NCBI RefSeq assembly: GCF_011397635.1
Contig: NC_064761.1
Span: forward strand, 36,234,143-36,298,142
DNA length: 64,000 nt
Direction: 5' to 3'
DNA from: Epinephelus fuscoguttatus
Taxonomy: Eukaryota > Chordata > Actinopteri > Perciformes > Serranidae
The notes below the pieces were generated by a model, which saw nothing but the letters and a program-made list of their open reading frames with translations, was not told where the DNA came from and made no database searches. Positions 35,501 through 44,992 of the stretch are shown here, piece after piece. A program made the position numbers and the translations under genes. Numbering within the stretch: the stretch's first letter is position 1; each line of letters begins with the position of its first letter.

Positions 35501-38500
35501 CACACAGAAGGCAGAGAGGCTGGTGCTGCTCGGTAGCAGCCACAGGTGAGCATCACTTGCTCCTTGATGCAATCCATCGGTTTAATTTTTGACCATGTAG
35601 TCGTAATTTTGATGGAGACGTAGAGCTGCAGCTACAGCTTAATTTATTCACAAAACAGTTGAAATAAAAGTACAATTTCTAAGACATAACGAAGATGTGA
35701 AATGAATGAATGAATTTATTTTTTGTTACCCTTTATAAGATGCTTTTTCCAAGTTTTATATGCGAGTGTGGCAGAATGGGATCATTTCCCTTCTTTCCCC
35801 GTCCTCAGTACCTGCTCACCAGGTGTGGCTCAATAATGGCCTGCGCCCTGATTGCTGGGTGGAGCAGGCAGAACCATTGTCTGGTCAGGTCTCTGCTGCT
35901 CAGTTTGGCATTCTTGTCTCTTCCTGGAGCCTGGTGTCTGTCTTTGGCATGGTTCACAGTTTGGCCTAAACAGTATGGTTGATGGTAGAGTGGCTGGTTT
36001 GTCTCTCGAGTCGTCTCCACAGGTTTAGCTATGAATTTGAATTAATTCTGCCTGTTTCTTTGGGGTCAACTGTGGGTTTGCATTGCTTAAATATTTCTGT
36101 AGCGAACTAGCAAGTATCTTTGTGTGCATTTAATCTAAATTTTAACTTTTGGACTTAGGTCTAGGTTTAGGTCTGAAAAAAGAGATGTTTAGGAAAATTC
36201 TATCATATTTTTTTATTAAATTTCACCTCTGTGGTTGGGGGTGCTTGTTCAAACCTGTGTCCTTACATAAGTAATAATCTCCATTGTGCGATAAGAATAA
36301 ATTTGTATCATTGGCAAATAATACTTTGTCTATAATGCTAGAGGTTTTCACAAAGTCATTTATATGCAGTATGAAAAGGAGTGGCCCTAAAATGGATCCC
36401 TGGGGAACACCGGATTTGATGGTTTTACTTGAATTCAAAGCAGCAGCAATGTTTAATGTCTTTCAGTGCTTCTTATTTTAATGTATAATCTTTTTATGTT
36501 TGTTTGCTGAGATGATCTTGCTTATGCTTGGTGTGCTGTATCATCTTCTCTCTTTCAGACAATCATTTGAATGCTTTGCCACAAACCTTGCCATCCAGTG
36601 CACGGAGTTATATGAGTACTGCCAGACGCTTGGGGGCAAATCCCTTTTGATGCCATCCTTTCAGGTAGCTCCCATTTACACCAGATCTCTCTGCTTTCCA
36701 TAAACAATTTAATAAATAATTTTATCCTCATTTGCTGTCATAAATATATAAATTAATTTCGATAATGAAGTATGTGATGATGAATATTGCTGTGTTGTCG
36801 TCAGGTTTACAAGTTCCTGTATGCCACTCGCCTGCTGGACTGTGGGCTCGCATCTCAGGCATTTCATTACTGCGAGGTGGTGGGACAAGTGATTCTCAGA
36901 CAGAGGGAGCCTTTCTTTGTGCTGACTGGAGAAGTTATTAAGGTTTTCTCACATCTTCCTCGACACACATACCTATTATGTCCTGTACATTTGAGTAATC
37001 AAAGTGATTCAGTTTAATCAATTAAATTAAACACAGATGAACTGAAGCTGTGTGTCCTTTCTCCTGCAGCTGTCCGACAGGCTGAGACACTCTGAGGGTC
37101 AGTTCAATGAAGCAGGTGTTAGCGGAGCTGCGCAGGAACCTGACTGGCTCAGGCTGCTCCGTGCGAGGCACCACAGTTTACAGGTGAGTGCTCCAGGCAG
37201 GCCAGCTTCTCTGGCTTTTGATTTCAGGGAAAGGTGTTCTCTTGTACAAAAAAAACAAAATATTTGTTTTAGCTTCAGTTAAATTCAGTTTGAACAGGAA
37301 TCTTAAGCAGTTGGATAAAGCAAAGCTGCTTGCTTGAATTGGGCCAACAGTTACAATAAATACAATTAAGTAAGTGCATTGGCAGTATTATATTTGGCGG
37401 TATTGCTCTGTTCTGGGGCCTCTCTGCCTTTCCTCTGGCCTATGCAGAAAGCCTAAGTCAGAGAGAACACTTCTCTGCCCTTCCACACACATACGAGGAA
37501 AGCCTGAGGCAAAGAGAGCAATCCTCCCTGCCCTTCCAAACGCCTACATGGAAAGCCTAAGGCAGGAAGAGCAGCAGCAAAGACCCCCTGGGAACGGAAT
37601 AGAGCAGATAGCAAATGTTAGCAAGTTGGGGAACATGATAAATATTATACCAGCTAAACATCAGCATGTAAGCATTGTCATTGTGAGCATGTTAGTGTGC
37701 TGGCATTGGCCTTAAGTACAGCTTTACAGTAAATCTATATAAGTAATGTTTTTCTTATTTTACTCAGACAGGGACCTACGACTGTACTGAAATATACCAT
37801 CCATCTCCTGAGGGAAGAGCTCTGGCCCACGAGGATGGCAAAGTGATCTTAGGTCATTTTTAATTCTCTCTTTGCTTCATATGATTCACTGTGTGACCAC
37901 TAGAGGGCACTGTCATCCACCACAGCTGCTTATAAATACTTACAAATGTTGTTTTCATTTTTATTTTTCTACAGAATCAGACTTGGATGACCTAAACCGT
38001 GACATCCAGAGTCCAGAACCTGAACTCCTTTATTACAGAGGCCCAGATGATCAAGAAGGCCTCGAGCATCAAGTTGAAGGAATCACTGAAGGAATGAATG
38101 TGTTGTCGTGGGATGTTAGCGGAGCTCAGGACTGGTACAAAATGTGCAGCAACATGCTTTATTCATGTCAGAGTACTTTATTGTCAACTAGATTTGCATA
38201 GAAGGAAATTTGTCTTCGGTATTGGCATATAAGACACCACTCACAACTACTCATCTTAAAATCCTCCAGGGGTCAAGTGGCGGTAATTAAAGTGACGGGT
38301 GGATTGTTCTTCCACTGGCAGATGAAAACTCTTACTGCACATGTGATATCCAGTCCTAATAGACCATTATGTCACCGTCCTCTCCCTATTGCTTCTCTAG
38401 GCCTCATGCCAATTCTGCGATGCCAGTAACGCTGGTTTATGCTCCCCCAGTGCCCACAGTAGCTGCGAGCCAAGACTTCAGTTATCATAACACAGATAGT

Positions 38501-41500
38501 GCTGAAGTCAGAAGTGACTCACCACATTGTCCTCTGCCATCAGCCGCAGAGGGTGAGAATCCAATGTTAGACAACATTCATTCCTGTTTCTATTCAGATA
38601 TTTACTTTGGACAGTGAGGAGTCAGCTTGTGTGTGATATTTTGATTTCATTGCTTCTGCAGGGGCTGGGTCATCCTCTGGAGCTGGCACAGTGAGTAACT
38701 TTTTAATATTCTGATTAAAAGAAAAGGGAAACAAAGATGGCATTGTTCTGCTTTGATGCCACTCTCTTAATCTGTTTTCTGGATTTATGTGGCTACAATT
38801 CTTGCTAAAAACGTGAACATTTTCCCACTGTATAAACATTTGAATCTGTTTGAATGTTAAGTGTGTGAGATTTATGAGGATTTGGTAGCGTTTAGCAGTG
38901 AATTGCAACCAGCTAAAACTTCTCCCAGCTAGAAGTGTTTATTGTTCAGGAGGTTTTTATTGGGAGCTAAATTATCCACAGAGGTCTCCTCCTCTCCAAA
39001 ACAAACAGACCAGCTGATTAAATCACTAAAAACTTTTAATAAAGTAGTTTCACATTACAGATTGGTGCATCTCCAAAGCTGTTTGCATCTCAGAGGCGGG
39101 CAGCTTGCCCACAACATACACACATGTACTCACCCCTTTTCCTTCATAGGTTAATGTGTGCTCACCTTTTTCTGATCCAGATGTTCAGGAGGTTTTACTG
39201 TAAGCAGAATTATCTGCAAAGGGCTCTTCCTCTCCATAAGAAACAGACCTGGTGATTTAAACTGCTAAAAACACCAAATCACACAGTTTCACATTACAAA
39301 GCCATGTATTTCCGATGCAGTTTGGCATGTCGCTGTGGGCAGCTAGTCTGACACATGCTCATGTGAGGTCACTTTGCCTTTGAAGATGGGGGCTCAGATG
39401 CTGGGAGTCGACTTCAGTCAGCACGGGCAAAGCCAGCAGAGCATCCCGCAAGGTTTAGAGGCCTCCGAGCAGACTGATGAGCCTCCTAAACAGGTGGGTG
39501 GCTCGCTGGCATACTGACACCTGCTGAACCACGTTAGAGTCGTTTGATATGGGTCTCACTTTCTCTGTTTTGTATGCAGAGCACCAAGGCCGGATGGTTC
39601 AGTGGTTGGTTCAAATCAAAACCCAAAGATGTTCAAAACGAAGGCTCAGAGCAGAGAAGCCCAGCTCCGATGGTAAGAGTCGAGTGAATATACATTAGGG
39701 ACTGTTCTTTATTTATCAGAGGACAAGAGTGGCTGGGGGGGCGGCACGGTGGTGTGGTGGTTAGCACTCTCGCCTCTCACTCACTCTGGCTTCCTCCCAC
39801 AGTCCAAAGACATGCAGGTTAATTGATAACTCTAAATTGTCCGTAGGTGTGAATGTGAGCGTGAATGGTTGTTTGTCTCTATGTGTCAGCCCTGTGATAG
39901 TCTGGCGACCTGTCCAGGGTGTACCCTGCCTCTCGCCCGATGTCAGCTGGGATAGGCTCCAGCCCCCCCGCGACCCTCAAGAGGATGAAGCGGTTAGAAG
40001 ATGAATGAATGAATGAAGAGTGGCTGGGGTGGGACTTTGATTTTTACCCTCCCTGAAGCTAGAAATATTTTTCCTTTAGCCCTCCTGAGTCACTGGCAGA
40101 AAATACATAACTCTCCCTCCACCATAAATTAGTTATTAGATTTTTAAAACTGCACATGTTTTTTTGTTTTGTTTTGGTGGTTTTTTTTGGCCAAATCTTA
40201 AAAGTGATTTTGATGCTCAGATTTGGTTATGTTTTTGTTTTTTTGTTTTTTGACAAAAGGGTTCTTTGCAAATGATGTGTTTAAGAACTGTCAGAAATTT
40301 GAAATTCCAACAATGATTTCTATTTTTACAGTTTCTGGCTATGATAAATGGTGTAATTTTTGGCTTTTTTTTAATTTTATTTTTTATCATTATTATTTTA
40401 TTTAATTTTTTTTGCTTTTTTCCCCTAGCATTAACGGTGTCACCGAGTGTTAGTAAATCAAATGTACATTCACAAGAGCTGAAAAAACCAAAATAAAATG
40501 ATAATATAAGAATCCATAAATAACAATAAATTATTGAAAAAAAAATCTATATTCCTACATAAATATTCACTACAATCTCCTCTGGTCTACAAACAAAATT
40601 TAAATTTTGGCGATTTTTAAACAGAACATGCGCGGGCAGGTTTGGAAGGCATGTTTTCTTAAAAAAAAATCAGCAATAAAATAAATACAAAATGCAACCA
40701 TTTACATTTGCATGCCCCCCCAAGACAAAATAAAAAAAAGTCCCTCCCCAGTGCTTAAAAAATTATTTGACATGCCTCCACCTATTTGCACCACCCCCTT
40801 TCCCCTCCATAAATAATGAACAGTCCCTTCTACCAGTGATACTTAACTTATGTGGGCCACTTGGCCAAATCTGGCCAAGTGGCCCACAGACCATTTCCTA
40901 ATTCACAGTGAAAATAAATTGATTTTCATCAGGGATTTCTTTTGTACTTTGAATGTAAATAAGGTTCCAGACTTATAACAAATGTTGGAAACAGGGAATT
41001 CATTTATTACATTTACTGATAAATATTATTAATGTTTGTTTATTAACTGGCCTCCCCGTGCAAACCAAGTGGAATATCCCTGCATTAAACTGCTCTCTTT
41101 CAATTTGTTGATGCAAGATATATATTTTCACATGTTTTCTCAGGGGCCACCACCCACCACAGGCTTCTGTCCTCCTCCCCCGCCTGCCTTTGCTTCTCCT
41201 GGCCCGTTTCCTTCGCAGCCCTCCTCTGCTGGGATCAACCCCTTTTCACGAAAAGCAGGTGAGTTATGACTTATCATTTTAATATTTTTTTACCCATCAG
41301 TGTCAATAAATTGTGATCTTTTCCCCTCAACTATTGAAGTCATAAATATGTTGCCAAGTTCCACATTCTTCTTGTTATGTGGGATTTCTGAGGTCACTGA
41401 CCCTTCGTAAGAGGCCGTGTTCCTCCTGTGTCATGCCATTAACACAGTTGTTTACCAGTGTGTCCGATTTCATATTTTGGCTAAAATACAGTCATGATAT

Positions 41501-41638
41501 GCAGCTTTTTTTTTAGTAATCAAAAACATTGCAGTGGCTTGGCTGCCGCTGATGACATTTTATCTACATTAAGTTATGTAACTGTGATAGTTTTCTATTA
41601 ATATCACTGTCTTCTTCATAGGCCAGCAGCTGGGGTAG
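26517..41638 (+). CDS. sec16b: SEC16 homolog B, ER exit site scaffold
   Basis: SEC16B organises COPII coat assembly at ER exit sites. The 23 exons join in phase to 943 residues (human 1060): 26517-26788, 27581-27678, 27735-27876, 28787-28992, 29085-29236, 30104-30165, 30309-30447, 30555-30788, 32415-32512, 35027-35108, 35230-35347, 35434-35545, 36559-36664, 36805-36942, 37070-37183, 37768-37852, 37975-38134, 38401-38552, 38662-38690, 39386-39493, 39580-39672, 41144-41258 and 41622-41638. Residues 1-240 are Tyr/His/Arg-rich and low-complexity, and end with [13 protein letters not shown]. The central region (about 250-690) holds [38 protein letters not shown] and the helical ACE1-type domain that binds SEC13. 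The C-terminal third is variable, with [12 protein letters not shown] (873-884) and a proline-rich tail. The protein ends GQQLG. All junctions are GT-AG, with no frameshift. Many introns carry transposons. Confidence 0.95.
26835..27190 (+). mobile_element. GGGACTGTTCT MITE family in sec16b intron, copy 1
   Basis: The left end reads AAGGGACTGTTCTGTAGTTG. The interior words (GGGTGGCTGG, ATGACCCTCCCTCCACCAT, TTTCTGTTTTTACAGTTTCTG) match the copies at 29764-30092 and 39697-40829. The right end has decayed. Confidence 0.65.
27935..28560 (+). mobile_element. Palindromic Tc1-like foldback element, copy 2
   Basis: Lying in a sec16b intron, this is a relative of the element at 10271-10941. The left block GGTTCTGGCATTCATGTGG is repeated in inverse orientation near 28440-28475. 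The interior frame retains [10 protein letters not shown] and a [15 protein letters not shown]-like block typical of the C-terminal half of Tc1 transposases. The right end is TGTTGTGGCTGATTGGTGTA. The left terminal repeat is missing. Confidence 0.75.
29255..29533 (+). repeat. LINE-type 3' tail repeat
   Basis: The ordered words GTCCTGGAAGAGGGATCCCT, TTAAAGGGTTTTTATTGGGG, CTTATCCGCTGTGAGGGTC and TTGGGCTTTATAAATAAAAT followed by TTGATTGATTG form a repeat tail that I recognise as widespread in teleosts. A reverse-orientation fragment of the same tail is at 32964-33015. Confidence 0.6.
29534..29760. repeat. Pentanucleotide array with complementary halves
   Basis: About 14 TAAAA units pass through TTACA and TTAAA variants, then GTTGA/GTTGT, and end in about five TTTTA and five TTTAC units. 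The first and last parts are reverse complements. The array grows from the A-rich tail of the preceding repeat. Confidence 0.93.
29764..30092 (+). mobile_element. GGGACTGTTCT MITE family, copy 2, abutting a sec16b splice acceptor
   Basis: It shares CCCTCCCTGAAGC, TTTTCTTTTAGCC and CACCATAAATAACCAT with the copy at 39697. Its right end, ATTGAACAGTCCCTTA, stops about 12 nt before the AG of the exon starting at 30104. A homopolymer C run interrupts it near 30010. Confidence 0.65.
30840..32180 (+). repeat. AAGTAAAAGTA repeat interrupted by a MITE
   Basis: The left part (TTTACTTAAGTAAAAGTAATG through AAAGTAAAAGTACTCATTC, 30840-30965) and the right part (GTGCAGTAAATATACTGAAG through TGTACTTTTCACCAGTGG, 32000-32180) belong to one teleost repeat family. 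The TTAA-flanked MITE at 31001-31454 and unassigned sequence lie between them. Confidence 0.5.
31001..31454. mobile_element. TTAAAGGGACA MITE, copy 1, in sec16b intron
   Basis: The element begins TTAAAGGGACA and ends TGTCCCTTTAA, giving TTAA at both edges. Internal words GTCTAGATTGTTTTGAGGTG and CCAAAACAATCTAGACTG are themselves inverted, as are the TCTCTACAGC blocks. TTAA target sites are typical of the piggyBac and Kolobok superfamilies. Related copies are at 41686-42160 and 43990-44992. Confidence 0.8.
32964..33200 (-). repeat. Reverse LINE-tail fragment plus GGTCTTCATCAGGGC repeat
   Basis: AATCAATCAATCAATTTTAT and AAGCCCAATATCACAAATG are the reverse complement of the tail at 29255-29533. 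The adjoining segment (33120-33200) has TACAGGTCTTCATCAGGGC, which reappears in reverse as CTGATGAAGGTCC near 63610. Confidence 0.55.
33540..33840. repeat. Degenerate ~22-bp minisatellite in sec16b intron
   Basis: About a dozen imperfect units of the form TTTTTTCTCAAAATTTTACG run through this interval. The unit length varies and the 3' units are more diverged. Confidence 0.75.
33841..35026. other. sec16b intron, no further feature recognised
   Basis: This part of the long intron before the exon at 35027 shows no coding block, clear repeat boundary or structured element on either strand. Confidence 0.4.
36215..36440 (-). mobile_element. LINE reverse transcriptase fragment with mutated catalytic box
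   Basis: The minus strand encodes [20 protein letters not shown] and then [12 protein letters not shown] in one frame, the fingers/palm blocks of an L2/CR1-type reverse transcriptase. The catalytic box reads FAND instead of FADD, so one of the two adjacent Asp residues is lost. Only about 70 residues survive, inside a sec16b intron, antisense to the gene. Confidence 0.85.
37440..37595 (+). repeat. About three ~55-bp tandem units in sec16b intron
   Basis: GAAAGCCTAAGTCAGAGAG, GAAAGCCTGAGGCAAAGAG and GAAAGCCTAAGGCAGGAAG head successive units, each followed by CTGCCCTTCC and a CATACG/CCTACATG junction. Confidence 0.8.
37610..37725 (+). repeat. GCTAAACATCAGCATG repeat family, copy 2
   Basis: AGCTAAACATCAGCATGTAA and TCATTGTGAGCATGTTAGTG match the family seen at 7830-7965. 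Confidence 0.6.
38935..39320 (+). repeat. Direct ~238-bp tandem duplication in sec16b intron
   Basis: TGTTCAGGAGGTTTTTATTG at 38944 recurs as TGTTCAGGAGGTTTTACTG at 39181. In order, both copies then show TTATC(C/T)(A/G)CA, CTCCTCTCCA or CTTCCTCTCCA, AAACAGACC, CTAAAAAC and TTTCACATTACA. Confidence 0.85.
39697..40829 (+). mobile_element. GGGACTGTTCTTTATTTAT MITE family, copy 3
   Basis: The left end AGGGACTGTTCTTTATTTAT and the right end ATAAATAATGAACAGTCCCT are inverted repeats of about 19 bp with one difference. A SINE is inserted at 39739-40015. The interior contains homopolymer T runs and no intact gene. Confidence 0.85.
39739..40015 (+). mobile_element. tRNA-headed SINE with clear target-site duplication
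   Basis: The insertion starts GGGCGGCACGGTGGTG, carries the A-box-like GTGGTTAGCAC and ends in a GAATGAATGA tail. Identical 14-bp flanks AAGAGTGGCTGGGG lie at 39725-39738 and 40016-40029, the mark of LINE-assisted retroposition. The B-box region and adjacent body are deleted after GCCTCTCACTCACTC. Confidence 0.92.
40852..40887. repeat. Perfect 16-bp stem hairpin in sec16b intron
   Basis: GTGGGCCACTTGGCCA is followed by the loop AATC and its exact reverse complement. Confidence 0.95.
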
Positions 41639-41685
41639 AAACAGTGTCGAGACCACTAGCCTGTATCACAGGTAACTTAACTTTC

Positions 41686-42160
41686 TTAAAGGGACAGTTC
41701 ACCCCAAAACCAAAAATTCCCACTTTTCCTCTTACCTGCAGTGCTATTTATTAGTCTAGGTTGTTTTGGTGTGAGTTGCAGAGTGTCTGAGATATCGGCT
41801 GTAGAGATGTCTGTCTTCTCTCCAATATAATGGGACTAGATGGCACTCGGCTTGTTGTGCTCCAATAAAGTACATTTGAAAAACTCAACAGCAATGTCTC
41901 TTTCCAGAAATCATGACCCAGTTACTCGAGATAATCCACAGACCTTATTGTGAGCAGTTTCATGTAAGAACTACTTTCTCTCTACCAAAATACACTTGCC
42001 AACTGTATCACCACGCAGAAGAAAGTGTGGAGCCACTGCTAGCTCACCTAGCACCACTGAGCTAGCTAAGGTTACAGCTAAGTCGAGGAGGACACCGTTA
42101 ACATTCACATCCTGGAGTTCCTTGTACATGAATAGATACATGGTTCCTTCCACACAGTAA
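41686..42160 (+). mobile_element. TTAAAGGGACA MITE, copy 2, just after the sec16b stop
   Basis: It starts TTAAAGGGACAGTTCACCCC and carries the family words AGTCTAGGTTGTTTTGGTGTG, TCCAATATAATGGGACTAG and CACCTAGCACCACTGAGC. It begins 48 nt after the sec16b stop, so it probably lies within the 3' UTR. The right end is lost at the adjoining SINE. Confidence 0.75.
41864..41869 (+). terminator. Candidate sec16b poly(A) signal inside the MITE
   Basis: AATAAA lies 226 nt after the stop, within CTCCAATAAAGTACATTTG. The related MITE copies lack AATAAA at this position. Confidence 0.3.
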
Positions 42161-42161
42161 G

Positions 42162-42300
42162 GCGGCAGTAGCTCAGTCCATAGGGATTTGCCTTGGGAAC
42201 TGAAGGGTCGCCCATTCAAGTACCATTCAGACCAAATATGGAGTGTGGGCTGGAAGCTGGAGAGGTACCAATTTGCCTCTTTAAGTGCCTATTTTGGGCA
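42162..42300 (+). mobile_element. tRNA-derived SINE (GGCGGCAGTAGCTCAG head)
   Basis: GGCGGCAGTAGCTCAGTCCA gives an A-box-like promoter, and GGTCGCCCATTCAAGTACC sits at the B-box position with changes. CCAAATATGGAGTGTGGGCTGG follows as in a fish SINE family that I recognise. It is a promoter-bearing retroposon, not a tRNA gene. Confidence 0.7.
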
Positions 42301-42436
42301 TGTGTGTGTGACAACAGAGTGCAAAAAATTGAATTTCAGGGTATCGGCCCTTTTACTGTTAGTAAACATTTTTGGGTGGGCGGGGCTTAGCTGGAGGCAA
42401 AACAGTTCTCCTCAGACATTAGCCAGCGCTAGCTAG

Positions 42437-43745
42437 CAAGTTCTAAGGAGAGGTACAGGAGGAAGCTGGAGAGGAAACTCCAGCAGAACAACATAAGAGA
42501 GGTCTGGAGTGGGATGAGGACCATCACTGGCTTCAGGACCAACAACCACAGAGGAGTTGAAGGCAGTGTGGACAGGGCCAATGAACTGAATCTGTTTTTT
42601 AACAGATTTGACACTACTGGCCCTGCCCATCCCCCCCCTGACTCTTCTGCTGTCTGTCTTGGTCAACCATCTCCTATTCCGCCCTCCTCCCCCACTCCTC
42701 CCTTTTACACCTCAACACCCTCCTGTTTGACCCCCCCCCTCCTCCTCCTCTCACCTCCTCCCCCCGTGGTCACACTGACTGCTCTCTCCATCATGAGGAC
42801 TACACCCCTCCCCCACGTGTCGTCACCTCCACAGTGCGCTTCACTGCTGACCATGTGAGAAGACAGCTGATGAGACTCCACTCAAATAAGGCTGCAGGCC
42901 CTGATGGTGTCAGCCCCAGGGTGCTCAAAGCCTGTGCCCCCCAGCTATGTGGAGTACTTCAGCATGTCTTCAACATGAGCCTGAGTCTCCAGAGGGTCCC
43001 TTGCTGTGGAAGACATCCTGCCTCGTTCCTGTGCCAAAGACATCGCATCCCAGTGGCTCCAAGGACTACAGACCCGTGGCATTGACCTCCCACATCATGA
43101 AGACCAGGAGAGACTCGTCTTGGAGCAGCTCCGGCCCATGGTCAAGCCACTTTTGGACCCCCTCCAGTTTGCCTATCAGCCCCGACTTGGAGTTGAGGAC
43201 GCCATCATCTACCTGCTCAACTGTGTCTATGCCCATTTGGATAAGCCGGCGAGCACTGTGAGGGTCATGTTTTTGACTTCTCTAGTGCGTTCAACACCAT
43301 ACGTCCAGCTCTACTGGGTGACAAGCTGACAGCAATGCAGGTGGATGCCCCCCTGGTGTCCTGGATTGTAGACTACTTGACTGACAGACCACAGTATGTG
43401 AGCTTGCAACGCTGTGTGTCAGACAGAGTGGTCAGCAGTACCGGGGCCCCGCAGGGGACTGTCCTCTCTCCCTTCCTCTTCACCCTCTACACCACGGACT
43501 TCAGCTATTGCACTGAGACCTGCCATCTTCAGAAGTTTTCTGATGACTCTGCTATAGTTGGATGTATCACCAAGGGTGATGAGGATGAGTACAGGGCTGT
43601 ATTGGATAACTTTGTCACATGGTGTGAGCAGAACCATCTGCTCAACGTGGCAAAGACAAAGGAACTGGCTGTGGATCTGAGGAGGACCAAGACACCGGTG
43701 ACCCCTGTTTCCATCCAGGGGGTCAGTGCGGACATTGTATCAATC
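42437..43745 (+). mobile_element. 5'- and 3'-truncated LINE with frameshifted reverse transcriptase
   Basis: Reverse transcriptase blocks run in order across three frames: NKAAGPDGVSPRVLKAC near 42880, FAYQPRLGVEDAI near 43170, WIVDYLTDRPQYVSLQ near 43365, STGAPQGTVLSPFLFTLYT near 43440 and the catalytic box KFSDDSAIVG near 43535. Frame changes occur near 42835, 43000 and 43275, so the copy is dead. The last 145 codons (43335 onward) remain open. No endonuclease domain is seen upstream. FSDD and TGAPQGTVLSP fit the L2/Rex-like fish LINEs. Confidence 0.85.
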
Positions 43746-43989
43746 ATTTCAATCAACATCAATCATTTTTGATGATCGCCTTTGTCCAGTCCTTTTGTCT
43801 TATCGCATTTAACCATAGTTGTTTTTGTTTTTGTTGACGGGCAGTGGCGACTGTATGCAATAAAATTTAAGTTTTGAGCCATGACTCCTTCTATTCTGGC
43901 TCCCAATAATGCAACAAGACAATATTTTAAGACTCCTATGTAGCCTACAGCCCTGTGGTGGCGAGTCATGTTTTGCCTCCAGCTAATAA

Positions 43990-44992
43990 ACTGATGTCAT
44001 TGTGACACTGGCCCTAAAGGGTCCATAAAGTACATTTTCTTCTTCTCCTGATTCCAATATGGTTGGCGAGTGTAGTATTTGCAAGTGTAGTTCGGTAGAC
44101 AGAAAATAATGGTGCGTTCCAGGCAACCTGTAACTCGTGTTTTCACAACCTGTAACCCGTGAAAGTGCACTGGAACGGCAGTCAAACCCGTAACTTCCCA
44201 CCTGTGAACTCGTACCAGATGGATGTACTCCCAGTTACGCTTTCTGACGTCACACAGCCCTCTGAACCGATTACTTTACTCCTCTAAACAACAATGGCAG
44301 CCCTATGGATGCGGTGTTGATGCAGGTGATACATGGTGAGAAATAGACATAAAATAACCCTAATATTAACGCATTATTGGCAGCCGCTCTAACAGCTGGT
44401 TTCCAGTGCAAGAATAATCAATACAAATACGTTTCCAAACACACAGATAACGTAAAATAAAAAAGTATAGTAGCATCTGTGACCTTGTACGCTGTTTTTC
44501 CTCCTCCGTTTCGCTCAAATGAGCAAGGAGCAGGCACCTTTGACGATAGAAATATTGGGGAAGCACAAACATACGGTTCGCCATGTTCAACGTTAAACAG
44601 GAAGTAACTGGCAGTTTGCCGTAACTTTCCTGGAACGCTACAAAGTCGTAACTCGTGACTTGAAGTCGTGACTTGCGAGTTCAAAAGCCTGCCTGGAACA
44701 CACCATAATTCTCTTTATGAAACTGCTCACAACAAGGTCTGTTGATTATCTTGAGTAACCAGGTCGCGATTTCTTTAAAGAGACATTGCTGTTGAGTTTA
44801 TCGAGTTTATCAAATTTCTTGCGCATTGAGCACCATAAGCTGAGTGCCATCTAGTTCCATTATATTGGAGAGAAGTCAGACATCTCTACAGCTGATCTCT
44901 TCGACACTCAGCAACTCACACCAAAACAATCTGAGAAATGGCACAACAAGTAAAATGTCTGTTATTGATTTTGGGTTGAAGTGCCCCATTAA
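43990..44992 (-). mobile_element. TTAAAGGGACA MITE, copy 3, carrying an insertion
   Basis: In reverse orientation relative to 41686-42160, the family words CATCTAGTTCCATTATATTGG, GACATTGCTGTTGAGTTT and ACTCACACCAAAACAATCT are readable at 44780-44940. The outer right end reads CCCCATTAA. A second element interrupts it at 44111-44704. Confidence 0.75.
44111..44704. mobile_element. Nested element with GGTGYGTTCCAGGC ends
   Basis: The left end GGTGCGTTCCAGGCAACCTG and the right end GCCTGGAACACACC form imperfect TIRs. The 5-bp flanks are identical (ATAAT at 44106-44110 and 44705-44709), and removing the insert restores the host MITE sequence. The interior has TAACTCGTG-type words near both ends and no transposase. 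Confidence 0.9.

Noticed and set aside
37195-37595. Open frame continuing past the sec16b exon ending at 37183, with Glu/Gln-rich units
   Set aside because: The exon has a consensus GTGAGT donor and the next exon joins in phase; the open stretch is a short tandem repeat.
42162-42235. tRNA-like sequence GGCGGCAGTAGCTCAG
   Set aside because: The B box is altered and the sequence continues into a SINE body; a tRNA gene is not supported. The same holds for the GTGGTTAGCAC heads at 12660, 39750 and 57630.
42437-43745. A host gene encoding a reverse transcriptase-like protein
   Set aside because: Three frame changes, truncation at both ends and family-typical blocks mark it as a dead LINE copy.
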